Assembly: GCA_026018925.1 (NCBI GenBank) | Contig: JAKSZU010000012.1 | Span: 28,385,814 to 28,449,813 of the forward strand | Reading direction: 5' to 3' | Source: Tupaia tana | Lineage: Eukaryota; Chordata; Mammalia; Scandentia; Tupaiidae | Length of the DNA: 64,000 nt | Shown: piece after piece, positions 1 to 10,345 of the stretch | Layout: each line of letters begins with the position of its first letter | How positions within the stretch are numbered: the stretch's first letter is position 1 | Translations under genes and position numbers: made by a program | The notes under the pieces: generated by a model | The model's database searches: none | The model's input: the letters and a program-made list of their open reading frames with translations, nothing else | Told to the model about the DNA's origin: nothing

Positions 1-324
1 TCTTGGAAAGATTGCCTGGCACCATAAACAGTTCTGCCTGGCAAAGAGTATTAGAGAAGCCATATAATAGGATTTGTACCATAAAATAATCTGGACTTTT
101 CCAGTATTGTAATCAGTAGAGATTGCAAAAGAGCAGCCACAACCAGAGGATTACCTTGAGGAAGACTTTGAAGAAAGAAAGAAACTGATCTTTGCTAGCA
201 GATGGTAAACCACAGAATACTTGGTGGGCAGAACCGAGTTGGGAAGGTTCATGCGTGAATTGTGTGCAGGATGTTTCCTTCTCAACAGTTTGAGTAGACG
301 GCATGTAAATATCTTCTCAAAAAT
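1..324. other. Unassigned sequence at the left edge
   Basis: No gene or repeat recognised. A short stretch near 160-210 can be read as an acidic peptide on the plus strand, but it soon meets a stop and I cannot match it. It could be a remnant of a retrocopy. Confidence 0.3.
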
Positions 325-592
325 ATTTAAAACCATACTGTCCCTATTGTTATAGAGTCACAAACAAAATTAAAACAAATATTTTGAAAGTTATCATTAA
401 AATTTAGTTTTTTGGAATTTTTGAAAGTTGTTTATTCATCGTCAAGAACTATGGAGTATGAGCAAAAATGTTTTGACCTGTAAAGTAAAGGTTTATAGGA
501 AAATGTAAAAAAAATACTTAAAAAAGTTTAAAGAATGTAAAAAAGTAATATATAAATAAATAATGTTTAAAAAAAAGAACATACAATATGTT
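325..592 (+). mobile_element. L1 3'UTR fragment
   Basis: Matches the 3'UTR of the young L1 (30570-30787) through blocks such as gaaagttgtt and atggagtatgagc, then an A-rich tail. Clearly older than that copy, roughly 80% by eye. It sits just left of the downstream flank of unit 1, as the fragment at 40.8 kb does for unit 4. Confidence 0.7.
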
Positions 593-990
593 TGGTGATG
601 TGATATGTCCTTTCCATTCCTTGTTTCACTTAGTCATCAATACCCCTTATGAATTAACATTGTTTCCCCTATAATTAGAAAGAAAATATTAAGATTCAGC
701 TATAATACCTAGCTATCAACATAGCTCTCCTTACATATCAAATTTTAATGCTATTAGGAAAATAGCTTTTTATTAAGATTTTTAAATGCACCAGGACTCA
801 ACTATATGTATCTCTTACATATGAGATCTTTTTCTTTTCACATACACCAATTACTCATTTTAAGATTTTCCGAAAATGAAAAATAAAAACAAAGTGTACA
901 AGTATCCAGTGACCTGAAAAAGAGTAGTGACATTTTAGCTTCTGGATCTGCATCACTTTCTATTAACCTTAACCTTTACTGCCAAGACCA

Positions 991-993
<3 letters not shown>

Positions 994-1025
<32 letters not shown>

Positions 1026-1257
1026 AGAGGTTTTTGCTATAGGGCGCACACAGTCACCAGAGAGACAGAAAGCAAGAAATCACCTCCCAGGGAGGATGGC
1101 CACGCCGCAATCCCTTCTCCTCCATTCTCCTCTCGGGTTCTTGAGCATGCACACACATGCGCCCAACATAAGTTTAAGCCACCGGGTTCAGGACTTGAAC
1201 TGCAGTCGACTATATGGGAGTTCAGTGATATAACCATTAGACTAACTGCCCCGTTCC
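994..1257 (-). mobile_element. tRNA-derived SINE, full length
   Basis: Minus-strand copy: a T run (the A tail), then gaggtttttgctatagggc, a purine-rich body, and at the far end the tRNA-related head with a B box. Imperfect target duplication ccaagaccatac / ccaaggccacac. Family structure: head with A box (TTAGTGTAATGG) and B box (GGTTCGAGTCC), a GC/CpG-rich middle, a CT-rich stretch and an A tail. Confidence 0.88.
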
Positions 1258-2082
1258 CCCAAGGCCACACTTTTGAAGAGGTTCCTACGCAAAGAAAAAC
1301 CTGTGCTGTATGTGATACCTCTTGTCTCTGCCTTAAGGTTGAGTTACACAGAGCAGGATTAGTAAGCCAAAAGAAAGCCATCCAAATCAAACTAATATTG
1401 ACTTAGCTTCTGCACTTACAGACAGAAAGCTGGTAATTAGTACACTGACTCCAACTAGCTCAATAACAGGGGATACGTTGAAAGTATATAAAGCTATCAC
1501 ACAGAACTTAGTAATGCACCTTGGTAACCTAAGTGAATTGGAACCAGAGATTCACTGTCTTCATCCCATCTTACCAATAGGCTTCTCTTGCTGTGGACTG
1601 GTTTCTATTTTCAAGTTCATGTGCTGGGTTAAAATCCATTTTGGCTGGAAAAGTACTCTGATCTAGGTGTGAGCACCTGACTCAAGTGGAATGAATTCAT
1701 CAATGGGACAGGAGATGGGGTTGTTTTCTAATGAGTTCTTCCATATATTTACATGAGAAGAGAAACAATCCTGAGAAAATCAGCCTAGTGTGTGGTTTAA
1801 GGATAAAAGTACCAACTTTTTTTTTTCTTTATAAAAAGGACTAAGTGGATATTTTATTAGAAATATTAATAAACTAAGGAAGGCATAATCCCAAGTGTAT
1901 ATTTTTTCTCCAAGATTATCTATGATTCAGATACTAGTTGATTGAAACCATTAATAATATAGTCAAAATTATAATTATTTCATCTACATTCTTGTTAGAA
2001 ATTGAAACATTATGCCAGAATATCCTTTATAGCTTCATCTTTTTTAAGAATCATTTTATTTCATTCTTTATTATTATTTCAT

Positions 2083-2224
2083 TTTCTACAGGGCACATGC
2101 ACTAACCAGAGAGAGACAGAGAGAGAGAGAGAGAGAAAGTGAGAAAGCTAACCACCAGTACTCAAACCGCAGTTGGCTATGTGGGAGTCCAGTGCCTTAA
2201 CCACTACACCACCTTCTAGCCCCT
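2083..2224 (-). mobile_element. tRNA-derived SINE, internally deleted
   Basis: Older copy keeping the tail end (tacagggcacatgcac), an AG run and the tRNA head, but lacking the middle. Confidence 0.8.
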
Positions 2225-2326
2225 ATAGCCGCATCTTTAAAATCCTATAGCACCTATAACAAATGCAGTTTCAAGGCATCTGTGGAGGTGGAAGAAATGC
2301 TCAATCTCTGAACACACATTTTGTGT

Positions 2327-3301
2327 TTATGAACCCCCATTAGAGCGCTCCAAAAGGCAGCGCATGAGCAGACTCCATGTTCTCTCCCGCATTTGTTTGG
2401 TCCTCATGCCATAGATGATGGGATTGAAGGTGGGTGGGATGATCAAGTACAAATCAGCTAACAGCACTTGGGTGTGCAAAGACACCATATCCTGCCCTTG
2501 CCAAGCTATATAGATGGATACCATCCCAGGTAGGTAGTACAGAGTCATAACCGCTACATGAGAGCCACAAGTGCGTAATGCTTTCACCTGAGCACTCTTT
2601 GAGGAAAGACCAAACACTGCCCTGAGAATCAGGACATAGGAGGCAGCAATGAAGGCTACATCAGAACCCACAATAATGGAGGAACCAATGAGACTGTAGA
2701 GACTGCTGGGCAAGGGATCAGCACATGCTAACTTGGCCACAGCTATGTGTTCACAGTAGGAATGGAGGACCACATTGGAGCCACAGAAAGGCAGATGGCT
2801 CACCATCCAACTCAATGGAGTCATGAATATGACAGCTCTAACGGTGATGATCGCATTCATTGCCAGCATCACTTGAAGTGTAAGAATTCTCTTGTAGTGT
2901 AGGGGTTTGCAGATGGCTACATAGCGGTCAAAAGCCATGGCCAGTAGCAGCCCTGACTCCACAGCTGTGGCTGAATGAACAAAATACATCTGAGTGAAAC
3001 ATCCATTAAAGCTGATGGAGCTGTCTCTGGAACATAAAATGCTCACCATCTTGGGTACCACTGAGGAGGCCATAACAATGTCCACAGCAGCCAGAACACA
3101 CAGGAAGCAGTACATCGGCTCTTGCAGAGAGGAATCCATCCAAACGATGGTCATGATGAGGATGTTTCCTAACAATGTTATGGTATACATGGCACTGAGT
3201 GAGATAGCCAGCCAAAGATGTGATGACTGCAAGCCTGGGATTCCCACAAGGACAAAAGTGGCAGGAGTTTCTATTGTGTGGTTGTAGGGTGACCCCAGCA
3301 T
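2327..3301 (-). CDS. OR52I-like: Olfactory receptor family 52 subfamily I (OR52I-like), copy 1
   Basis: Intact 324-residue class I olfactory receptor, a seven-helix GPCR of the olfactory neuron cilia membrane signalling through Golf and adenylyl cyclase (family knowledge). Visible hallmarks: N-glycosylation site NHT at 7-9, TM1 GN at 45-46, EPMY at 61-64, the IC2 motif MAFDRYVAIC at 122-131, conserved cysteines C101 and C183, SYCEH in the long EC2 loop at 181-185, and NPIIY at 293-297. Sequence and length match human OR52I1/OR52I2 as I remember them. The TM6 motif usually reading KALSTCGSH is KALRTCGSH here: Ser243 is Arg, from an AGC to CGC change at 2573-2575. Start choice: a strong splice acceptor (minus strand ttttaacag/gaaag, boundary 3320/3319) lies 18 nt upstream, and an in-frame stop separates it from the more distal ATG. 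Minus-strand gene, so its promoter lies to the right. Confidence 0.95.
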   Translation of the reverse strand: MLGSPYNHTIETPATFVLVGIPGLQSSHLWLAISLSAMYTITLLGNILIMTIVWMDSSLQEPMYCFLCVLAAVDIVMASSVVPKMVSILCSRDSSISFNGCFTQMYFVHSATAVESGLLLAMAFDRYVAICKPLHYKRILTLQVMLAMNAIITVRAVIFMTPLSWMVSHLPFCGSNVVLHSYCEHIAVAKLACADPLPSSLYSLIGSSIIVGSDVAFIAASYVLILRAVFGLSSKSAQVKALRTCGSHVAVMTLYYLPGMVSIYIAWQGQDMVSLHTQVLLADLYLIIPPTFNPIIYGMRTKQMRERTWSLLMRCLLERSNGGS

Positions 3302-3330
3302 TATGGCTGAGAAGCTTTCCTGTTAAAACA
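3302..3330 (-). promoter_or_regulatory. Splice acceptor of the copy 1 coding exon
   Basis: Minus strand reads tgttttaacag/gaaagc, 18 nt before the ATG, after a T-rich run. OR genes typically have non-coding 5' exons joined to one coding exon. The same acceptor occurs at 16313/16314 (copy 2), and in a slightly changed form (tatcag/gaaag) at 35296/35297 and 43963/43964 (copies 3 and 4). Confidence 0.6.
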
Positions 3331-3862
3331 TAACATAATATAAGTAAAGAATGCAATCCTGTAAGATTTGCCTCCATCTGTGGTATTAGGAAAACCTGGG
3401 TATATTCTCAGCAAACTGGCCTGTTCATATCAGAAAACTATGTCTAAGTTTCCCTGTTCACATTCCAACATCCTCTATATTCTTTGCCTTCCCTTCTTTG
3501 TCAGATGATGAGAATATGGGTTACCTGCTTTGGCCATCTCAGGTGACTCACCTAGGGTGGGTGAGTTCACAGCAGTTAGGTACCATTCTTCTGAGCTTCT
3601 AAGGAATCTCCCATATTGTCCTCTAAGGAACTACTTTGCAATTCTAATACTCCACCTATTATCATACTGAATTTGCTCAAGTCTGTGTATCTTCTTCATG
3701 GCATTATACCAGATATGTGATTCCCGGTGATAGTGCACAAGTCCAGTAAAAGCAAACATGTGTATTCATTATAGTAATGATGAATGATATATCTGAGAAT
3801 ATTACTTGTCTTTTGGTGCTTCATCACTGATAATTAATAATTGCTGATAAAATAATGAACTT

Positions 3863-4117
3863 GGACCAGTCAGTGGCATGGTGGTTAAGGCAGGATAATC
3901 CCCCATGACTGACTGCAAGGTTCAAGTCCCATACCTATGACTTGAAAAGCATACTGGTCACATGTATATGTGTGCCCAAAATCCAGAGAAGAGAAATAGA
4001 AGAGCAGGTTGGGGGAAAAAAATGTACCCCATGGGGAGTGCTTTCTCACTTTTTCTCTCTCTCTTTCGCTCTCCCTTCCCCCTCCAGTGAGTGCATGTGC
4101 CTTCTAGAAAATTAAAA
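3863..4117 (+). mobile_element. tRNA-derived SINE
   Basis: Old plus-strand copy with perfect 12-bp target duplications aataatgaactt at 3851-3862 and 4118-4129. Confidence 0.88.
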
Positions 4118-4130
4118 AATAATGAACTTT

Positions 4131-4372
4131 GGGCCAGGAGTTGGTGTGGAAGTTAAGGCCCTGGATCCCATGTGGCCAACTCCACGATCTGAGTCCCAGA
4201 CCTGGCAACTTGAAAATCACTCCAGATGCATGTGCTTGCATGCCCAAAATCCTGAGAATACTGGAGAAGAAGGGATTGAAGTGTGACCATCTCCCCTGGA
4301 GGGTGATCTCTTTCTCTCCTCTCTCTCCCTCTTGTGAGGGCATGTGCCCTGAAGCAAAAGCAAACAAATAAA
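4131..4372 (+). mobile_element. tRNA-derived SINE
   Basis: Plus-strand copy abutting the previous one (gggccaggag ... aaataaatt), of the CpG-decayed older type. Confidence 0.87.
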
Positions 4373-5499
4373 TTAACTTCTTGAGGTCAAACATCATGTT
4401 TTGTATCCTCAATACAATGCCTTCACAAAACATGTATCCTTGTGGTTGTAGAAATATATTTATGGCTTCATAAAAATAAAGTCATTAGAAAAATGATATT
4501 TTTGCCTTTCATGGGAGACTAATACACTATGGAAATATTTGCAATCCTACCGTCTCTAAATTCTAACTTCAATTTCCTACATGCTAGCTGCAATTAATAA
4601 ATAAACACAAATAAAACTTTAAAGCTACCTTATATGGGGAAGAGGCTCTATCCCAATAAGAGTTTTTACGATAATTTTAAAATATATCTCTTTCCTACTC
4701 CATACTAAACTAATCAGACATTGCAGACAAGTTTATTATATAAGAAGTGAAACACTTTTAAATGAACATAGTGTGTGCTAGTGCTATGTGGTAAAGTGTA
4801 GTCTTTATAATCTAAGTGTGTTACTCCATTTGAATAAAAAGGACATACGTTTCATAAAATGCAACTGATATCATTTAAATAAAATTAAATATTTTATTCA
4901 AGATCACAAGTATATGGTACATTTAAAATTTATTCTAGGTCTTTCCAGCTGTGACTTTCAGTGTCCATTCAGCCCAAGACTAATAGTCATTAAAACAACT
5001 CTGGATAATAATTTGTTACTGACTACACCAGGTCACTTTATGACTCAAAGAGCAACCACTCTGCACAACCAGGAGTTGAGCTCTAACACCTGTTGACTGA
5101 TTTCTGTTCATTACTACATCCGTCCTCCATCTGCCTCACTCAGGGATGAGAATATTATATAATACATAATAATCTGCTTGAGTAAACCTTATTGTATGGG
5201 GTTAGCACTAACTGCTATGATTCCTGTGGAATATCCATTTAGTTACTTCAGAATGCATGGTTTCCATGAGTTCATGCAGACTTTGGCATGTACACATCCC
5301 CCCAGCCATCTGCAATCACTCCTTACAAGGTACTTGTTTTATTCTAATTTATGCAACTTTGGGAAACATTAGTTGAATTACTTCAGGAACACCTATCTTT
5401 TAGTTCTTTAAAACACAGAACAAAAATCCTGTATATACCCTTCTCAAACTACATTGTTGGTCCTACATCATTAAGAGACAGAATAGCAAAATTGCTAAA

Positions 5500-5722
5500 A
5501 ATATTCATTCTAGCTTCCAACTCCCTCAACTACAAACCCTCCTCTGTTATCGGCTAGTCATTTTTCCTTGGTCAGATTGTATAAACTCTACAAGCAAATG
5601 CTCAATGGTATGTTACTCCCTACATCATAGAGATGTTCTGAGATTTAAATTAGAAGAAATGCAAAATGTTTAAAGTTTGGTACATAGGTACTCAACATAT
5701 GTAGCTAATAAAATATGAAGCT
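5500..5722 (+). mobile_element. MIR
   Basis: Matches the MIR core and 3' part: gtcagattg...actc, then ctccctacatcatagagatg, tgagatttaaat and tacataggtactcaacat. Paralogous copies lie in the other three units. Confidence 0.7.
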
Positions 5723-6794
5723 ATTTTCTCTGCATAATGCTACGGTTGAAGATTAAAATAAAAAAAATAAGAAAAGAAAGGCAGATCAACATGCATCATC
5801 TTGATGCTTTTCTCTTATCCTCCCGTGATCCGCCCCTAAAGGTGTCTCACTCACTAGCTACACACAGCAAGGCTCTTTTAATCCCACCATGACAAGGAGC
5901 TCCTCATTTGCTTTTTTCTTTCTTTCTTTCATCATCATTTCATTGGAAAGGTCTCCTTCATTTACCTACAACCTATCTTTAATAAGAAAACCTAAGAGTT
6001 ATTCACATCTTCACTACTGTGTAACAACTCATACCAAATGAAAATCAGATTATGGATGCAATGGGAGTAGATATAACAAATGTCTTCTATCTAGACTAAA
6101 TTACTACATTAACTGTTTTTCCAATTGCCATCTTAATTCCTAGGGACATGGACATGTGGCTTAGCCCCAGACCTGGACTCAGGATCACAATCTGGACCAG
6201 ACATGTCAACTACAACTTGTGTCTTTCCTCAAACCCTCATTGCTTTAACATTGCATCTCTCAAGCCTCAGCCTAGTAGCTCAGCACAACTCGTGTTGCCA
6301 CAACTATTGGATCACTTGAGTTAACAGGGATCATATACTTTTCAAAAACAGTTTCTTAGGTGTTCAGAATGTTTACTTGTCAGACCTCATGACCAGCTTG
6401 CCTTTGCCTATCAATTCCTGTGCCTGTCCTCCATAAAGGGATTCCAGTCTGAGAAGTTGTCATAGCCCTTCCAGTAGATGGAGTGTACTTTTAAATTTCT
6501 TATCAGACTCCTGCTCCCACTTTGAATAGTCGGATAGACCTCATTGATGGAATTCTCTGCACTCAGGATCCCATCTGCTTTACTAGACATTTTCTGTATT
6601 GGCCAAGCACTAACCATTATTTCTTTGATCCTCAGTCCTAACCTGGGACATACATTTGCCCCTTCAATTTTCAAATTCACCTGCAAAGCCTGGCATTGAC
6701 GGACTGTTCCAGGTTCTAGCAACAGATTTAGTGAAAGGCCTATAAACTTTCCTGTAATGCCAAATTTCTGGGAACTGATTACAAACTTATTGCA

Positions 6795-7045
6795 GGGTCA
6801 GCAGATGCCATAATGGTTTTGTCACTGGACTCCCACGTAGTCGACCATGGTTCGAGTCCCAGACCTGGTGACTTAAACTCATGCTGGGTGTGTGTGCATG
6901 CATGCCCAAGACCTGAGAGAATAGAGGAGAAGGGATGACAGAATGGCCATTCCTCCTGGGAGGGGCTGGTAATTTTTCTCTTTCTGTCTTTCTGGTGAGC
7001 ACACATGCCCTATGGCAAAAATCTCTCTTTAAAAATTTTAAAAAC
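6795..7045 (+). mobile_element. tRNA-derived SINE
   Basis: Plus-strand copy with a well-kept B box (ggttcgagtcc, near 6850). Confidence 0.88.
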
Positions 7046-7514
7046 CACTTTCATTTCACTTGATCTATATTCACTGAAAATTTTCTTCCATGGATCAACA
7101 GTCATGTTCATCAAGGATCCATTGTTTATCCAATGATTCTTTTCACTGTTTGTTTTATTTAACCTCTCCAAAAACTTTTACATTACTACTTTTTCTCTCA
7201 TCTTTTATTGATTCGATTGAAATTTATGTACTGCAACTAAATAAAACTCTTCTCTGAAGTTTATTAATTTTTATGTGAACATTTGAACACATCCTCATAG
7301 CCACTACCCATATCAAGATACAAACAGCAGTGTGTCCTGGTCGTAGAGGTGTCCAATTTTCAGAAGGCTCTGCTCAAGCTCTGTATTTGCAGCCTACTAC
7401 CTGCCCCTGCCTTCAACCTTGAAAAGACATGAAAACTTGGATGGTCAATCACCAAGAACTAGCTTAGACCTTCACTTAACTTCACTAAATAAATTATAGA
7501 ATATGTGAGGATTT

Positions 7515-7773
7515 GGGCCAGCAGGTGGCATGGAGGTTGAGACACTGGATTCCACCTAGCCAACTGTGCAGTTTGAGTCCTGGACTCCATGAATTGGTAA
7601 TCATACCAGGCGCACGTGTATGCATGCCCAAGGTCCCAAAAGGAGAACAGAGAAGAAGAGATTGCAGCATGGGCATGGTGGTGCCTCCTCGGGGTGATTT
7701 CTCACTCTCTCTCTCTTTCTCTCTCTCTCTCGCAAGCACATGCACCTTATAGCATAGAGAAATAAATAAAATC
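7515..7773 (+). mobile_element. tRNA-derived SINE with perfect target duplication
   Basis: Flanked by atatgtgaggattt at 7501-7514 and 7774-7787 (14 of 14). Confidence 0.92.
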
Positions 7774-8470
7774 ATATGTGAGGATTTTTCATTTCTATTT
7801 AAGAATAGGGAATGCATAGTTCAAATTTAAGATATCTTAAATCTAGGAGTACTATGCATAACTCATTTAAATGGAGCCTTTCTGTTTATAACTAGATGTC
7901 CATGCATAAGTAAAACCACTCTGCAACTAAATGCACTCCTGAAGAACCCTACTGCTTTTTTTCATTTTTTCATAACTCTCTTTGTTCCCTGAAGACTCTT
8001 TCTTCAGCATTCAAAGATTGGGCTTACCTCTTCCTTTTTCTGCTTTAAACCATCGCAGTCATATGTTTACATTTCTTCTCACGCCTCCTGCAGCCTTCCA
8101 GGATTTCCACAAGATAGTCTTGGTATAAGCAATACCCATCAGACCTGGCCACCTCTGTATATAAGATGGTTATGTTCTCTATTCTAGGGTGACCCTGACT
8201 CGAGGTTACATCAACCCAGCACCAATCCCACATCGGTGGCCCACATTCCTGGAGTTTTCTTTCTCCAGTATTCTCTGATTGTCTATATCTGGTAGTCCAC
8301 GTTTCTTTTACTTTAAACAAGTAAAATTTACGCAGAAGCTTTCAGGAAAAAAACAAAAATAAAGATGTAAGACCAAAAATGAACAGTGTAGAGCCATGAT
8401 GAGTATCTTCCTTTTCAAAGACATCCTCTTGTAAGCTGCGTTTCTTCTTTAGATACTCCAGCATCTTGCC

Positions 8471-8499
8471 TTTTCCCTGGACACCCTGACTTCCCTTGG
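8471..8499 (-). promoter_or_regulatory. Invariant 29-bp block in the upstream spacer, unit 1
   Basis: A 29-base block identical in all four units, although the neighbouring sequence has drifted in units 3 and 4. It contains TTCCCTGGA and TTCCCTTGG, resembling half-matches to the O/E (EBF) site TCCCnnGGGA found in OR promoters. It lies 5.2 kb upstream of the coding exon. A role as promoter or 5' exon is inferred. Confidence 0.35.
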
Positions 8500-8704
8500 C
8501 CTCTGCATAACCACCCAAAACTAACGCCTTCTGAGACTGGTATTGCTTTGTGCTCTTGCCCCCTGGGGTTTTCCAGATTGCAGAGGGATGCAGATGCTTA
8601 ATGGCTGAAGAGTCTTTGTTTCAAGTCCTCAGAGGATACCTAAGAGTTAGACTAAAGATATGAATGTGTCCTGAAAGAAAAACAAAAGGCCAAAGAGCGT
8701 TAGA

Positions 8705-8865
8705 TTTGTGAACCTCCTATGTGCCAGGCACCTTCATAAATGCTTTCCAATGATTATTTCACTCAATTTTCACCACTTGCTGTTATGACATCTACATTTT
8801 ATAGATGTAGGTGAAATACATAGAAAGTCACAAAAGTAGTAAGTCAGAAATTCAGGATTCAAATT
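8705..8865 (-). mobile_element. MIR
   Basis: Antisense MIR: atgtgccaggcacc, ttatttcactcaat, acattttatagatg, agtcacaaaagtagtaag. Confidence 0.75.
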
Positions 8866-9277
8866 CTAGAAATAATAATTCTTTCTTCACTTTGTTTTGT
8901 ATCTGTTGGCACAGAGAGTCCACTGTGTCTAGTGACTTGTAGGGAGCTGTTCTGGTTAAATTATTCTCATGACACTCTGTTATATTGTCTTGTTTGAACA
9001 GAAAAGGGAAACAGTATGGGGGTGAAACCAAGGAAGATAAACTTTCCAAACTAGGGGATCAAAGTGGACCTCAACAAAAGGTATGAAAAGGCAAGATATT
9101 CTCCAAATAGAGAATAAACCAGAAGGTAAAATGCAGATGAACTGAACGAAAATAAGAAGGTAGAAATATTCCCAAGGTGATATTTGAAAGGTCCTAACTT
9201 CTACCTGGACATCACCATGAAGTTTTTTTCCTGAGCAGTAATGAAGTTGAGAGAAAGAAGACAGCATGTGCAAAATA

Positions 9278-9357
9278 CTGGTCTGTCAGAAAACTGATGA
9301 AGTATTTTTCTATGTTTTTCTATGCAAAAATGCATCATGACTTTTCTGACAACCCAA
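9278..9357. mobile_element. 80-bp palindromic mariner-type MITE
   Basis: Two imperfect inverted arms (ttgtcagaaaagtcatgatg-type) around a central ctatgtttttctatg, flanked by TA dinucleotides (9276-9277 and 9358-9359). Same length and architecture as the primate MADE1 MITE, but with different ends. Further copies at 22275, 46536 (half) and 55598. Confidence 0.75.
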
Positions 9358-9512
9358 TATTAAGTTTCTTTTATTTTTAATGGCCAAAGATATTAAAATG
9401 TATAGGCGAATATGTAAAATCAGGGGACAATGTTGCATGTTCCTAGTTTGCCAAGTCCTCAGTGGATACAAAGCTACTTGAGATAGGAATGATGAAAAGT
9501 CTATTGTTTTAT

Positions 9513-9513
9513 G

Positions 9514-9547
<34 letters not shown>

Positions 9548-9594
9548 TATATATATACACATATACATATACATATATACATATGTGTGTGTGT
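9513..9594. repeat. TA/CA microsatellite
   Basis: Alternating TA run grading to ACATAT and TGTGTG. The paralogue at 22508-22602 has a different length. Confidence 0.95.
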
Positions 9595-9729
9595 AAATTT
9601 TAATTTACGTATCATAATTCTACATTTCTATGAGGTACAGAGTTGTTTAGAGTTGTTTTTCAATATATAATAAAATGTAATGATCAAATTATGCAATAAA
9701 CACTTGAACATTATCAATCATATCATATC

Positions 9730-10345
9730 ATATCATTTTCTTGAACATTCATCATTCCTTTTTGTTGTGAACATTAGGCATCCTCTCTTCTAGCTATTTT
9801 AACATTTACATTGACTGGTCACTCTAGTTACTCTGTGTTATGGTACTCTGGAACTCATTCTTCTTATCTACTTGCTCTTTTGTATATAACCACGTACTTT
9901 CTCCTCCCTGTATCCTTCTCCCATTTCCATCTTTTGGTGTCCACAATTCCATTCTCCACATCTGTGCAACCAAATCTCTTAGCTTCCTCTAATGAGTGCA
10001 GTCATATGGTTTTTGTCTTTCAGTGCCTGGACTTTTTTACTTAGCATTATTTCTTCCAGGTCTGCCCATGTTGTCCCAAATGATGAGATTTTATCTTTTT
10101 TAAGACTGAATAATATTACATTGTATTATATATTCCACATTTTCTTTATCTATTTATCCATTCTGGGCACCTAGGTTGATTCCACATCTTAGCTATCATA
10201 AATAATGCTGTAGTGAAGATAAGAGTATAGATATCTTCAACTACTGATTTCATTTCCTTTGGGTATATATCTAGTAATGGGATTATTGGACCATAGGTAG
10301 TTCAGTTCTAAATTTTTTTGAGGAAACACCATTATTTTTACTAAG
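9730..10345 (-). mobile_element. Old L1 3' fragment (ORF2 end and UTR), antisense
   Basis: Reads as the reverse complement of a mammalian L1 tail: ttatccattctgggcacctagg, tagctatcataaataatgc, ttgggtatatatctagtaatggg, and upstream ttactctgtgttatggtac. No open frame. Confidence 0.8.

Larger units (their letters stand above)
593..2326. other. Downstream flank of OR unit 1
   Basis: Non-coding. Paralogous to 13.73-15.32, 32.72-34.30 and 40.99-42.97 kb, with shared blocks such as the A-rich sequence near 660-700 and agctggtaattagtac near 1430. Interrupted by SINEs at 994-1257 and 2083-2224. No gene seen. Confidence 0.7.

Noticed and set aside
160..220. Short acidic coding-like stretch at the left edge
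   Set aside because: The frame is broken by a stop within about 25 codons, and I cannot match it to any protein family.
1023..1406. 127-codon open frame near the left edge, and similar frames at 53527 and 59705
   Set aside because: All are SINE sequence read through; the GC-rich SINE body lacks stops.
2994..3287. 97-codon open frames antisense to the OR genes (also at 15988, 34970 and 43658)
   Set aside because: They are conserved only because they lie opposite the receptor coding sequence, and they have no motifs of their own.
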